Origin: Bacillota bacterium
Lineage (GTDB): Bacteria > Bacillota > Dethiobacteria > DTU022 > UBA8154
Assembly: GCA_012728375.1 (NCBI GenBank)
Contig: JAAYFF010000012.1
Coordinates: 1 to 64,000, forward strand
Length of the DNA stretch: 64,000 nt
Direction: 5' to 3'
Shown here: one piece after another, positions 55,283-64,000 of the stretch
Layout of the letters: every line of letters begins with the position of its first letter
Position numbering within the stretch: the first letter of the stretch is position 1
Program-made: the position numbers and the translations under genes
The notes under the pieces: model-generated
What the model was told of the DNA's origin: nothing
Seen by the model: only the letters and a program-made list of their open reading frames with translations
Database searches by the model: none

Positions 55283-56606
55283 AGCAGCCAAGCTGATAGG
55301 GCCGGCTTACCTGCTCCTTGTTACCGCTGCCGCTGCGTATCTGCGCTTCTGGTTTGTCCTAACGGTACCCACAGAGCAGGTGTTTGATTTTGCCACGTAC
55401 CAGGAGATTGCGGTCAATATTTTTAATCACGCGGGGCACAGTTTTCGGGGCATGCCCGTCGCCTGGCAGGGCCCGGCATACCCCCTGGTGCTGGGGTACT
55501 TTTACCGTTTAGCCGGTGAGGCCGATGTATTGCTTGGCAAGCTCTTCAATGCCTCTCTTTCGGTCCTGACCCTGGTAATGATGTATTTTTTGTTGCGGAG
55601 GATGAGCAAAAACAAGTTTTTTACCTGCGGGGCTTATACCCTGGCCGCCTTTTTGCCGAATTTTCTGGCTTACAATAATGTGATCGGCACGGAAGTTTTT
55701 TTCACCTTCCTTTTTGTCCTCATTTTGCTCCTTCAGGTGTATACTTTTCATAATTGGCTGCGAATCCCGCTGTTGGGAATCTTAATCGGTGCGGCTACCC
55801 TGACCAAGCCCTTTTTTCTTGCCTACCCCCCGGTGGCCGCGCTGTATGTTTGGCTCAAGGAAAGGGACATGAAAAATACCGCTGTTGCCCTGGCGGTCCT
55901 GCTGGTGGCGGCATCTGCAGTGGTGGCTCCCTGGACATACCGGAACTACCGGAAATTCGGCAGGTTTATCCCTGTTTCCTATAATTCGGGTTATGTGCTG
56001 TATATTAATAACAATGATGTGAATCTGACGGGCGGCTGGATGGATCTGCAGGATGTGCCGGCCGCGCCTGAACTGAAAAAAACGGTGGATGCTGCTTTGC
56101 GCAAATACGGCGGTTATGTGCAGCAGGCTTACGAGCTGGAGCCTGTCTTAAAAAAGGCTGCTTACCGGTGGATAGCTGAAAATCCGCTGGAGTTTTTGAA
56201 GCTGGGCTTCTTGCGCGTGAAAACAACTTTTTTCATGGGAGCCTGGGATATCAGAAGCTGGGCTATGAACGAAGTGCCCTCCACACAGGATCCGGAGGAA
56301 GACGCGGCCTACAGGAGAAGCCTTAGTTTTTTTTATTCCCTGAGCGATGTGCTGGTTTACCTTTTGTCTTCCTGCGGGCTTTTGTATATGCTTATCAATA
56401 TCATCCCCGTTGCCCGGGCTGTTTGGCAAAAAGGCATTAAACTGCCGGACCGCATCCTCATCCCCACCGTCAACCTGGCTTTTTTGGTTTTGATTATTTT
56501 TATTTTTGAAGGGCAGGCCAGGTACAATTTTCCAGCTCTTTTTTTGCTGATTTGCGGTATGTTTTCCTTGCCGGCAAAGGATGGGGGGGATGCCAAAGCC
56601 CCGTGA
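55239..56606 (+). CDS. GT39/ArnT-like membrane glycosyltransferase
   Basis: Multi-spanning 'YLRFWFVLTVPTEQVFDFATYQEIAVNIFNHAGHSFRGMPVAWQGPAYPLVLGYFYRLAG'. Confidence 0.82.
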   Translation: MNMQNAFTNARKQIKAAKLIGPAYLLLVTAAAAYLRFWFVLTVPTEQVFDFATYQEIAVNIFNHAGHSFRGMPVAWQGPAYPLVLGYFYRLAGEADVLLGKLFNASLSVLTLVMMYFLLRRMSKNKFFTCGAYTLAAFLPNFLAYNNVIGTEVFFTFLFVLILLLQVYTFHNWLRIPLLGILIGAATLTKPFFLAYPPVAALYVWLKERDMKNTAVALAVLLVAASAVVAPWTYRNYRKFGRFIPVSYNSGYVLYINNNDVNLTGGWMDLQDVPAAPELKKTVDAALRKYGGYVQQAYELEPVLKKAAYRWIAENPLEFLKLGFLRVKTTFFMGAWDIRSWAMNEVPSTQDPEEDAAYRRSLSFFYSLSDVLVYLLSSCGLLYMLINIIPVARAVWQKGIKLPDRILIPTVNLAFLVLIIFIFEGQARYNFPALFLLICGMFSLPAKDGGDAKAP

Positions 56607-56805
56607 AATAAGCCAAAGGAAAAAAGAAGCAAACCTTATCATTGCTTCTTTCGTCTTAAAATTAGAATAAGGGTAGAAAGAGGGCAGGGAGCAGTTCTGG
56701 AAGAATATGCCGCTACCCCGGGCATTTCTTTTTGATATAATTACTATGTAGGCCGGGCGCTGCGCATGCTGCGGCCTACTACCGGAAAAGGGGAGGCCGG
56801 CAAAA

Positions 56806-57234
56806 ATGGATGAAGCAGGTGCTGCGGCAAAGGCGAAAAAGCGCATAAGGGATAAACGGCTGAAAACAGCCCTTTCTGTTGCTCTTCTGTTGTTATTGTG
56901 GGCGGGGCTTGCCTTTGGGGGATACTTCTATGCCTTAAACCGGATGCAGGGGATAGCGCAGCATTTTTCAGAACAAATTGACGAATTGAAAGAGGAAAAT
57001 CGGCGCATTGGGGAAGAGTTGACCGAAGCCATGCAGTCGTTTCAGAGCGGGATGCAGCAGGTCCAAAACGAGATGAGCCTGATCCGGGAAGAGCTGGAGC
57101 TTGCCGGGGAGTCGATTACAGGGACGGACAGCACGCGGCAGGGCCTGCAGGAGCGCATGACGGAGCTGGACAAGCAGCTGGCAGCCTTAAGAGAACAACT
57201 GCGCAAACTGGAGGAAGCCACCCGTGCGTTTTAA
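56806..57234 (+). CDS. Hypothetical single-pass membrane coiled-coil protein
   Basis: TM 'TALSVALLLLLWAGLAFGGYFYAL' followed by coiled coil; overlaps next gene. Confidence 0.65.
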   Translation: MDEAGAAAKAKKRIRDKRLKTALSVALLLLLWAGLAFGGYFYALNRMQGIAQHFSEQIDELKEENRRIGEELTEAMQSFQSGMQQVQNEMSLIREELELAGESITGTDSTRQGLQERMTELDKQLAALREQLRKLEEATRAF

Positions 57235-58321
57235 CGGTTTTAGCATGTACATATTTTTTATTTTTCTTCTGGCACCTTTTGTCGGGCTGGGGATCGCCTG
57301 TGCCCAGTTGCAGCCTTTTTCTTCCGAAATGCAGGCCCTGGCCCTGGAAAGCGGGGCGCTGCAGGGCCCCGCCGGCGAAGCAGTTGAACAACTCCATGCT
57401 TTGCAGAAGTCCATGGGGGAAACCCTGCAGGCCGCGGAAATGAGCGGACAGTTGGCCGGGTTGATACGCCGGGAAGCCCAGGAGGAACTGCTGGCCTATG
57501 AACAGCAGCACTCCCTCTTGCAGGAGCTGGTGCAATCTTCTGCCGAGCAAAAGAATGTTTCTTCGGAAATGCTGGAGTATCTGCTCGCCAATATGCTGGG
57601 AGATCCCATCGGGCAGACTTTTGGGGAAAATGCCACCATTAAAGTCTACTCCCTGCAGGAGGCGGGGTACCGGGGTTATATGGCGAAGGTGCGGCTGCAT
57701 AATATTGGTGCGCTGCGCATGGTCCTGGCCGGGGACCGCGTCGGCAGCCCCGGGGAAACGACAAGTTCCGCGGCTAAACGTACCGGAGCGGTTCTGGCTG
57801 TAAATGCCGGAGGGTTTTATGCGCATGAAGGGGGGCTGCTGCCCGTAGGCATTACGGTTATTGACGGGAAGGTGCTCACTTTTTACACTTATGACAAAGA
57901 TTTGAGTTTTGTGGGCTTTAATCGCTCCGGCCGGCTTGTGGGCGGGCGGATTGAAACGGAGGAGCAGCTTGCCGCGCTGGATGTGTTACATGGGGCCAGC
58001 TTTTTACCCACACTGTTAAAAGACGGCAAGAAACAGCCCATTCCGCCGGCATGGGCCAACACTAGACATCCCCGCACGCTCATCGGCCATTTTAAAAATG
58101 ACGATCTCCTTTTCATCGTCATTGACGGGCGCAGAGAGGGCTGGAGCAAAGGTGTAACCCTGGAAGAGGCGCAGAACAAGCTGCTGGAGTTTAATGTCCG
58201 GGATGCCTATAATTTGGATGGGGGCGGCTCCAGCACTTTTTATTATAACGGAAAGGTCTTAAACCGCCCTTCCGACGGCAAAGAAAGGCGGGTGGCTACG
58301 AATATTGTCGTAATTCCATGA
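57224..58321 (+). CDS. Phosphodiester glycosidase (NAGPA-domain) family protein
   Basis: 'AVNAGGFYAHEGGLLPVGITVIDGKV', 'YNLDGGGSSTFYYNGKVLNRPSDGKERRVATNIVVIP'. Confidence 0.88.
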   Translation: MRFNGFSMYIFFIFLLAPFVGLGIACAQLQPFSSEMQALALESGALQGPAGEAVEQLHALQKSMGETLQAAEMSGQLAGLIRREAQEELLAYEQQHSLLQELVQSSAEQKNVSSEMLEYLLANMLGDPIGQTFGENATIKVYSLQEAGYRGYMAKVRLHNIGALRMVLAGDRVGSPGETTSSAAKRTGAVLAVNAGGFYAHEGGLLPVGITVIDGKVLTFYTYDKDLSFVGFNRSGRLVGGRIETEEQLAALDVLHGASFLPTLLKDGKKQPIPPAWANTRHPRTLIGHFKNDDLLFIVIDGRREGWSKGVTLEEAQNKLLEFNVRDAYNLDGGGSSTFYYNGKVLNRPSDGKERRVATNIVVIP

Positions 58322-58431
58322 TGCTGCAATTACATTATAATCTTTATAATCTTTCCCAAAAATTATATTTGTGATAATTTGTGATAAAATTGTATTACAA
58401 ACTCGTCCCATTTATAAAGGAGGTACTTTTC

Positions 58432-59832
58432 TTGAAGAATGCCAGCATTGCGGATATGAAAACTCTGTTGGAATATTCCAGTGATGCACTGTTGATTTCG
58501 GATTCGAAAGGAAAAATACTCTACGTCACGCCGTCAATAGAAAGAATCTCCGGAATAAGTGTGGAAACTCACCTAAACAGGAACATTCGCGATCTGATCA
58601 GAGAGAAGTATCTTAATCATTCAGCCACTCTGGAAGCCCTGGAAAAAGAGGAATCCGTTACTTGCAAGGTTAAGACCATAGCCGGAATGCACCAGCTCAA
58701 TACCGCTTTGCCCGTCCTTGATACCTCGGGCAAAATTAGTCGCATTGTTTGCAATATTCGGAATTATAAGCTTTATCAGGGCCAGCTGCGGCACCGGGAA
58801 AAAGATAGAACAGGCACTTCGACTTTCACCCCCTATGCACCGGATTACGACTATCCTTACAGGTTAATTCAGAGCGGTGAATACGAAATTGTTGTCAAAA
58901 GCAAAAAGATGAATTACACGGTGGAAATGGCCATGAGGGTGGGGCAGGTGGATTCAACCGTTCTTATTTACGGTGAAACGGGTGTAGGCAAGGAATTGAT
59001 TGCGCGGTTAGTCCATAGCAGCAGCTATAGATCCAAAACGGGTGCTTTTATTAAAGTAAACTGCGCTTCATTTAACCAAAGCCTCATTGAAGCGGAACTG
59101 TTCGGTTATGAACCCGGCGCTTTTACCGGCGCGCTGAGAAGCGGCAAAGTCGGGTATTTTGAACTGGCGGACAGAGGAACCCTTTTTTTAGACGAGATTG
59201 CCGAGCTCTCTCTGGAAGCCCAGGCCAAGCTGCTTGGAGTTTTGCAGGACAGAGAGCTCTTCAAAGTGGGAGGCACCAAGCCGAAAACTGTAGATATCCG
59301 CATTGTTGCCGCCACCAACAAAAACCTGGAAAAAATGGTCAAAGAGGGCCGTTTCCGGGAAGATCTCTTTTACCGCCTGAATGTTGTTCCCATCGAGGTT
59401 CCTCCCCTCAGAGAAAGGAGAGACGATATTCCCGCCTTAATACATTACTTCAACCACAAGCTTCAGGAACGATATTCCCTGCAGAAGGAGATGGGCATGG
59501 ATCTGATCGAGCATCTTACCCGTTACTCCTGGCCGGGAAATGTGCGGGAATTGTACAACCTTATCGAAAGGCTCTTTGTTACCGTCCCTCAAAAGGTTAT
59601 CACCGCGGCTCACCTTTCAGGCCCTTATATTTCCGCTTTATCCGAGCACTTCCCGCCTGTTAAGGAAAAAAGGGGGAACTTGAAAGAAATGGTCGAAGAA
59701 TTTGAGATAGCCGTAGTGAAAAGAACCCTGGAAACTTGCAGCACCCAGGAGGAAGCGGCCAGAATGCTCGGTATCAGCCTCTCCAGCCTTACCAGAAGGT
59801 TAAGAAAGATCAATAAAGATAAAAAGGGATAA
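58432..59832 (+). CDS. Sigma-54-dependent activator: PAS + AAA+ + Fis HTH (TTG start after AAAGGAGG)
   Basis: 'GETGVGKELIARLVH', 'GAFTGA', 'REDLFYRLNVVPIEVPPLRERRDDIPAL', C-term 'EEAARMLGISLSSLTRRLRKI'. Confidence 0.95.
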   Translation: MKNASIADMKTLLEYSSDALLISDSKGKILYVTPSIERISGISVETHLNRNIRDLIREKYLNHSATLEALEKEESVTCKVKTIAGMHQLNTALPVLDTSGKISRIVCNIRNYKLYQGQLRHREKDRTGTSTFTPYAPDYDYPYRLIQSGEYEIVVKSKKMNYTVEMAMRVGQVDSTVLIYGETGVGKELIARLVHSSSYRSKTGAFIKVNCASFNQSLIEAELFGYEPGAFTGALRSGKVGYFELADRGTLFLDEIAELSLEAQAKLLGVLQDRELFKVGGTKPKTVDIRIVAATNKNLEKMVKEGRFREDLFYRLNVVPIEVPPLRERRDDIPALIHYFNHKLQERYSLQKEMGMDLIEHLTRYSWPGNVRELYNLIERLFVTVPQKVITAAHLSGPYISALSEHFPPVKEKRGNLKEMVEEFEIAVVKRTLETCSTQEEAARMLGISLSSLTRRLRKINKDKKG

Positions 59833-59850
59833 AAGCCGTCAAAGCATTAA

Positions 59851-59875
59851 AAAGCGCAGGAGCCGGCTGCGCATC
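59851..59875 (+). terminator. Possible terminator hairpin
   Basis: GCGCAG-gagccgg-CTGCGC then ATCTTT. Confidence 0.4.
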
Positions 59876-59902
59876 TTTGCAGCATTTCGAAGCGGCAATG
59901 CC

Positions 59903-59942
59903 GTCAATATTGACTATTTCAGCGGAATAAGTCAAGAGTGAC
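59903..59942. promoter_or_regulatory. Candidate enhancer: two GTCA-N4-TGAC palindromes
   Basis: GTCAATATTGAC (59903-59914) and GTCAAGAGTGAC (59931-59942), centres 28 bp apart. Confidence 0.55.
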
Positions 59943-60029
59943 TAAAGAACTAAGAATTGCAGAAAATTTTTCCTCCCCGTAATTCCTCAAATTTAGCCTG
60001 TTTAGACAAAAGAAGAATTCTTGTTAATT

Positions 60030-60045
60030 TGGCATTACAATTGCA
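60030..60045 (+). promoter_or_regulatory. Sigma-54 (-24/-12) promoter
   Basis: TGGCATTACAATTGCA: GG-N10-GC spacing, matches TGGCAY-N5-TTGCA. Confidence 0.75.
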
Positions 60046-60129
60046 ATACTTATCTACAAGGAAAAAGATTTTAGATTTTTTTTAAATAGCAATTTCTCAA
60101 ATTTTTAACAAAAGGGAGGAGGGTAGAAA

Positions 60130-60324
60130 TTGTCAAATACACAGGTAGATTATCCGGTTGACTTAAAAGAAATGGATGCAATCATCCGGGATGTCAAGGA
60201 AAAAATTCAGCGTTTAAAAGAGATTTCCGGCGGCATGCAGTGTGTGGACAGAAACTGTGATCGCATCCTGGCAAGCGTTAAAATGCTGGAGTTGAACATT
60301 TGCGACGTTATAGAATTTTTATAG
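60130..60324 (+). CDS. Small conserved-looking protein (64 aa)
   Basis: Good SD (GGGAGGAGGG), co-directional between sigma-54 promoter and ligase. Confidence 0.65.
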   Translation: MSNTQVDYPVDLKEMDAIIRDVKEKIQRLKEISGGMQCVDRNCDRILASVKMLELNICDVIEFL

Positions 60325-60452
60325 GTATAAAAAAGGGACATGCTTTGGGGCATTAAAGCGCTTTAATGCCGGAACAGGAAAGGCAGTCCGGCCGAGAAGT
60401 TTTATGGCGCACCCATTGGGTAGGTTTAATTGCAAAGAAGGGAGACTTTATT

Positions 60453-61781
60453 ATGGATGTAAATAAGTACTGGAATCCCATTTTGGAAACTTTGCCCCGG
60501 GAAAAGTTAAGAGCGCTGCAGTTTAAAAAGTTTAAACGCGTTGTGGAATGGGGCTACAATAATTCCAAAATGTACCGGAGAATGTATGACGAAGCCGGCT
60601 TTAAGCCGTCAGATCTAAAGACCTGGGACGATATTAAAAAGGTGCCCATGTTGGAGAAGGAAACCTACAGGACAGCTCAGGCAAAAGAGCCCTGGCCCTA
60701 TGGGGACAGCCTTTGCGTTCCGCTGGAGAAGGTGACGGAATACAGGCAGACCAGCGGCACTACCGGCCAACCCGTTTTCCAGCCGGATACCTGGCAGGAC
60801 TGGGAATGGCAGAGTGAAATGTGGTCTTACATCCTCTATGCCCAAGGTTTCCGGGATACGGACCGCGTCTTCATTCCTTTTGGATACAATGTTTTTACCG
60901 CTTTCTGGAACGGGCACTATGCCGCGGAAAAAGTGGGCTGTGAAGTTGTTCCCGGCGGTATTCTCAATACCGAGGAGAGGGTGCTGAAAATAAGGGATCT
61001 GCGGGCCACGGCCATGATGGCAACTCCAACCTATGTTCTGGGGATGGCGGATGCCGCGCGGAAACGTCTTGGCATAGATCCCACCCAATTGACCATTAAG
61101 AAGATTCTCTGCGCCGGGGAACCGGGAGCAAGCGTTCCCGCAACCAAGAAGCGCCTGGAAGAAGCATGGGATGCCAAGGTCTATGACCATGCAGGCGCAA
61201 CTGAAATCGGCGGCTGGTCCTTTGAATGCACAGAACAGCCCGGCGGCATCCATGTCAACGAAGCCTTCTTCCTGGTTGAACTGATTGATATTGAGACCGG
61301 CGAACCCATCGAAGAGCCCGGCAAAGAGGGAAAAATTGTTATCACTGCTTTTGACCGTACTGCCCAACCCGCGATCAGGTTTGACGCCAAAGACGTGGCC
61401 ATGTGGGGCGAGCCCTGCTCATGCGGGCGGACTTTCCGGGTTTTAAAAGGCGGTATCAGGGGCCGTGTGGACCATATTACCAAGGTAAAAGGCGTGCTCT
61501 TTAGCCCCATTGCCGTGGAAGAAGTGGTTCGGGCCATGCCGGAACTGGGGGATGAGTATGAACTTATTGTCAGCAAGAAAGGCGACATCGATGTCATTAC
61601 CCTTAAAGTGGAAATAGCGCCCGGCTGCACGGCTACGGAGGAGGAAATACTTCAAAAACTGGTCCCCGAGCTGCGGTTGAAGACCAACCTGGCATACAAG
61701 ATCGAGTTTCATCCCTACGGCAGCCTGCCGAGATACGAGGTAAAAGCCAAGCGGTTCAAGGATTTAAGAGGCGATCATTAA
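60453..61781 (+). CDS. Phenylacetate-CoA-ligase-like acyl-CoA synthetase
   Basis: 'YRQTSGTTGQPVFQPDTWQDW', 'DHAGATEIGGWSFEC', 'TAFDRTAQPAIRFDAKDVAMW', C-term 'LPRYEVKAKRFKD'. Confidence 0.92.
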   Translation: MDVNKYWNPILETLPREKLRALQFKKFKRVVEWGYNNSKMYRRMYDEAGFKPSDLKTWDDIKKVPMLEKETYRTAQAKEPWPYGDSLCVPLEKVTEYRQTSGTTGQPVFQPDTWQDWEWQSEMWSYILYAQGFRDTDRVFIPFGYNVFTAFWNGHYAAEKVGCEVVPGGILNTEERVLKIRDLRATAMMATPTYVLGMADAARKRLGIDPTQLTIKKILCAGEPGASVPATKKRLEEAWDAKVYDHAGATEIGGWSFECTEQPGGIHVNEAFFLVELIDIETGEPIEEPGKEGKIVITAFDRTAQPAIRFDAKDVAMWGEPCSCGRTFRVLKGGIRGRVDHITKVKGVLFSPIAVEEVVRAMPELGDEYELIVSKKGDIDVITLKVEIAPGCTATEEEILQKLVPELRLKTNLAYKIEFHPYGSLPRYEVKAKRFKDLRGDH

Positions 61782-61896
61782 TTAAATCTACCTATTGGCA
61801 TACTTACACAGCATTATTGAATATAAAAGATGGAACGGGAAAAGGCGCAGTTTCTGCGCCTTTTTTCGGTAATGCCCGATATTTATTTTAATTTCC

Positions 61897-61925
61897 TTGA
61901 CAGGAACAGGAGGGGAAGGTATAAT
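61897..61925 (+). promoter_or_regulatory. Consensus sigma-A promoter
   Basis: TTGACA-N17-TATAAT. Confidence 0.88.
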
Positions 61926-61936
61926 TTTTTTTGTAT

Positions 61937-61952
61937 GACCGGCTGGTCGGTC
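61937..61952. promoter_or_regulatory. TetR-type operator candidate over transcription start
   Basis: GACCG-gctggt-CGGTC imperfect palindrome 12 nt after -10. Confidence 0.55.
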
Positions 61953-62014
61953 GGTTTTTTCTATTGTTTAAATCTTTTTTATCTTGGACGGAGTTAACAG
62001 GGAGGGAGAAAAGG

Positions 62015-63109
62015 TTGAGAGTGAAGGGGATGTGGGCAATTTTGCCGGTCCTGGCTCTGATGGCGATGCTGCTTTGCGGGTGCAATGCAGGGCAGAAAAC
62101 TGCCCAGGAGGTCGAAGAAACCGCTGTGCCTGTGGAGGTGGCGGAAGCATACCGCGGCAGCGTGGAGGTGACCGGCAGTTTTACGGGTGTACTGGAGCCG
62201 GAAATGGTGGTAGACGTGGTACATAAAATGGGCGGAAAGGTAAGCGAAGTAAAGGTAAAAGACGGTGATGAAGTAGGGAAGGGCGATCTGCTGCTAAGCT
62301 TGGATTCAGCAGAACTTTCCGCCCAGCTGGCCCAAGCTGAAGCAAACCTGCAGGTGATCCAGGTTCAGCTGGAGGCCGCGGCAAGCTCCCTGGAAGACAC
62401 AAGGATCCTTTATGAAGAGGATATTGTGCCCCGCCAGCAATTTGAACAGGCAGAAACGCAATATAAAGTTTTGGAAGCCCAGGCCGCCCAAGTTGCAGCA
62501 ACCCTGCAGCTTATCCGCACTCAGCTCAATGAGACCCGAATTACCGCGCCGGTTGGCGGGACGGTCAGCGGGGTAACAATAAACCCGGGAGAGATAGTCG
62601 CTCCCGGTGTTCCTGTAATGACCATCAACAAGCTGGATACAATGGAAGCACACGTCCAGCTGACGGAGAAAGATGTGGGCCGCGTCGCCAAGGGGCAAAA
62701 GGTGAGCGTCCTTGTTTCTGCAGTCGCTCCGGAACCTCTGGAAGGAAAAGTGGTCTCGGTCAGCCCGGTTGCCGATCCCCGGACGAAATCTTATCTAATG
62801 AAGGTAGCCCTTTCCAATAAAGATCGCCGTTTAAAGGCAGGGATGACGGCAACAGTTCAGCTGGTCCTTGCGGAGGAAAAGGATACGGTCGTTGTCCCTG
62901 CAGAAGCGGTGCTGACTAAGGAAGGCCGGCAGGTTGTTTATGTTGTGGAAGGGGACGTGGCTCGGTGCCGCGACGTAACCCCGGGGCTGGAGAACGGGAC
63001 GTCGGTCAGCGTGCTTGAAGGGGTTGAGCCCGGCGAGCTGGTGGTGGTAAGAGGTCAGCATTACCTCGAGGAAGGAAGCCAGGTGACGGTGGTAGGAGGG
63101 GTTGACTGA
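62015..63109 (+). CDS. RND efflux periplasmic-adaptor/HlyD-like lipoprotein
   Basis: 'LALMAMLLCGCNAG' lipobox; 'VSEVKVKDGDEVGKGDLLLSLDSAELSAQLAQAEANL'; 'RITAPVGGTVSGVTINPGEIVAPGVPV'. Confidence 0.92.
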   Translation: MRVKGMWAILPVLALMAMLLCGCNAGQKTAQEVEETAVPVEVAEAYRGSVEVTGSFTGVLEPEMVVDVVHKMGGKVSEVKVKDGDEVGKGDLLLSLDSAELSAQLAQAEANLQVIQVQLEAAASSLEDTRILYEEDIVPRQQFEQAETQYKVLEAQAAQVAATLQLIRTQLNETRITAPVGGTVSGVTINPGEIVAPGVPVMTINKLDTMEAHVQLTEKDVGRVAKGQKVSVLVSAVAPEPLEGKVVSVSPVADPRTKSYLMKVALSNKDRRLKAGMTATVQLVLAEEKDTVVVPAEAVLTKEGRQVVYVVEGDVARCRDVTPGLENGTSVSVLEGVEPGELVVVRGQHYLEEGSQVTVVGGVD

Positions 63110-64000
63110 TGAATCCGGCAAATTTTTCCGTCAACCGACCCGTAGCGGTAATCATGGCCGTGCTGGTGGTTATGATGATCGGCACTGTCTCCCTGAGCGG
63201 GCTGTACGTGGACTTGCTTCCGGAGATGAACTTTCCAATGGCTATTGTGCTGACCAGTTATCAGGGATCTGCTCCGCAGGAAGTGGAAAATTTGATCAGC
63301 AAGCCTTTGGAAGAGGTTTTGGGGACAGTGGGAAATATCAAGAATATCAGCTCCATGTCCTCCATGGGGAACTCCATTATTATTGCGGAGTTTGAAACCG
63401 GCACAGATATGGATTTTGCCTCCCTGGAAATGCGTGAAAAGATCGATATGGTCAGGGGGTATCTGCCGGAAGATGCGGGCGACCCCATGGTTATCCAAAT
63501 GGATATTAATATGATGCCCGTGCTGCTTTTGGCCGTCAGCGGCGATCGCCCGCTGGACGAATTAAAAAGCATCGCCGAGGATACTATTAAGCCCCGTATT
63601 GAACGGCGGGACGGGGTGGCCTCGGTAGAAGTGACCGGCGGGCTGACAAGGGAAATTCAGGTGATCGTGGAGCCGGAGAAGCTTGCCGCCCATGGGCTGA
63701 GCATTGCCAATGTGGTGCAGGCCCTGCAGGCGCAAAATATGAATCTTTCCGCGGGCCTGGCTACCAGGGGCAGTCAGGAAATGGCGCTGCGGGTAATCGG
63801 AGAGTTCTCCGGGGTAGACGAGATTGCCGCCGGCAGCCTGACAACTCCTTCGGGCGCGCAGATCCGTTTGGATGATGTGGCCGTAGTTAAGGATGGTTTT
63901 AAAGATACGACCGGTTTCAACAGAAGCGGGGAGCAGCCCGGCATTTTGCTGTCCATACAGAAGCAGTCCGGAGCCAATACGGTTTCTGTGGTGCGGGATG
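63109..64000 (+). CDS. RND-family efflux permease (AcrB-like), truncated by right window edge
   Basis: ATGA overlap with adaptor stop; 'NPANFSVNRPVAVIMAVLVVMMIGTVSLSGLYVDLLPEMNFPMAIVLTSYQGSAPQEVENLISKPLEE'. Confidence 0.93.
   Translation, partial: MNPANFSVNRPVAVIMAVLVVMMIGTVSLSGLYVDLLPEMNFPMAIVLTSYQGSAPQEVENLISKPLEEVLGTVGNIKNISSMSSMGNSIIIAEFETGTDMDFASLEMREKIDMVRGYLPEDAGDPMVIQMDINMMPVLLLAVSGDRPLDELKSIAEDTIKPRIERRDGVASVEVTGGLTREIQVIVEPEKLAAHGLSIANVVQALQAQNMNLSAGLATRGSQEMALRVIGEFSGVDEIAAGSLTTPSGAQIRLDDVAVVKDGFKDTTGFNRSGEQPGILLSIQKQSGANTVSVVRD

Overview
The window looks like a cell-surface and exopolysaccharide (EPS) region of a Firmicutes/Clostridia-like genome. The host is inferred only from SLH and copper-amine-oxidase-like surface proteins, Gly-rich linkers and strong Shine-Dalgarno sites. 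Left to right: (i) secreted or S-layer-type proteins (18-5800). (ii) A Wzz-like protein, a LoaP/NusG paralog and a structured leader, followed by an AT-rich glycan locus (8.7-29.9 kb). That locus has a bacillosamine-type module (PglE/PglC/PglD-like), a PIG-L deacetylase, a formyltransferase, glycosyltransferases, an embedded fatty-acid-synthase-like module (two KASIII, FabG, ACP, FabD, PPTase, LpxD-like acyltransferase), a WbpA/B/D/E/I-like set, a Wzy-like protein and a MurJ/Wzx-like flippase. (iii) A mosaic accessory zone (29.9-55.3 kb) with gene fragments (galU, pglF-like, dinJ, relE, grpE-like, parB), several toxin-antitoxin loci, duplicated UDP-glucuronate epimerases, a 1440-aa FecR surface protein, a PglF-like dehydratase, a dedicated Hsp70/GrpE/TPR/J-like operon flanked by direct repeats, an FN3-repeat protein, and a UbiA (DPPR-synthase-like)/flippase/epimerase trio. 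(iv) A GT39, a phosphodiester glycosidase, a sigma-54 activator with a matching -24/-12 promoter and a phenylacetate-CoA-ligase-like gene, and an RND efflux adaptor/pump running off the right edge. The strongest candidates for something new are the embedded acyl-ACP module ending in an LpxD-like acyltransferase, the tandem-hairpin leader after loaP, the four-helix-bundle gene inside long inverted repeats, and the repeat-flanked Hsp70 operon. I saw no rRNA, tRNA, CRISPR array or intact transposase. All family calls are from reading motifs; no database search was run.
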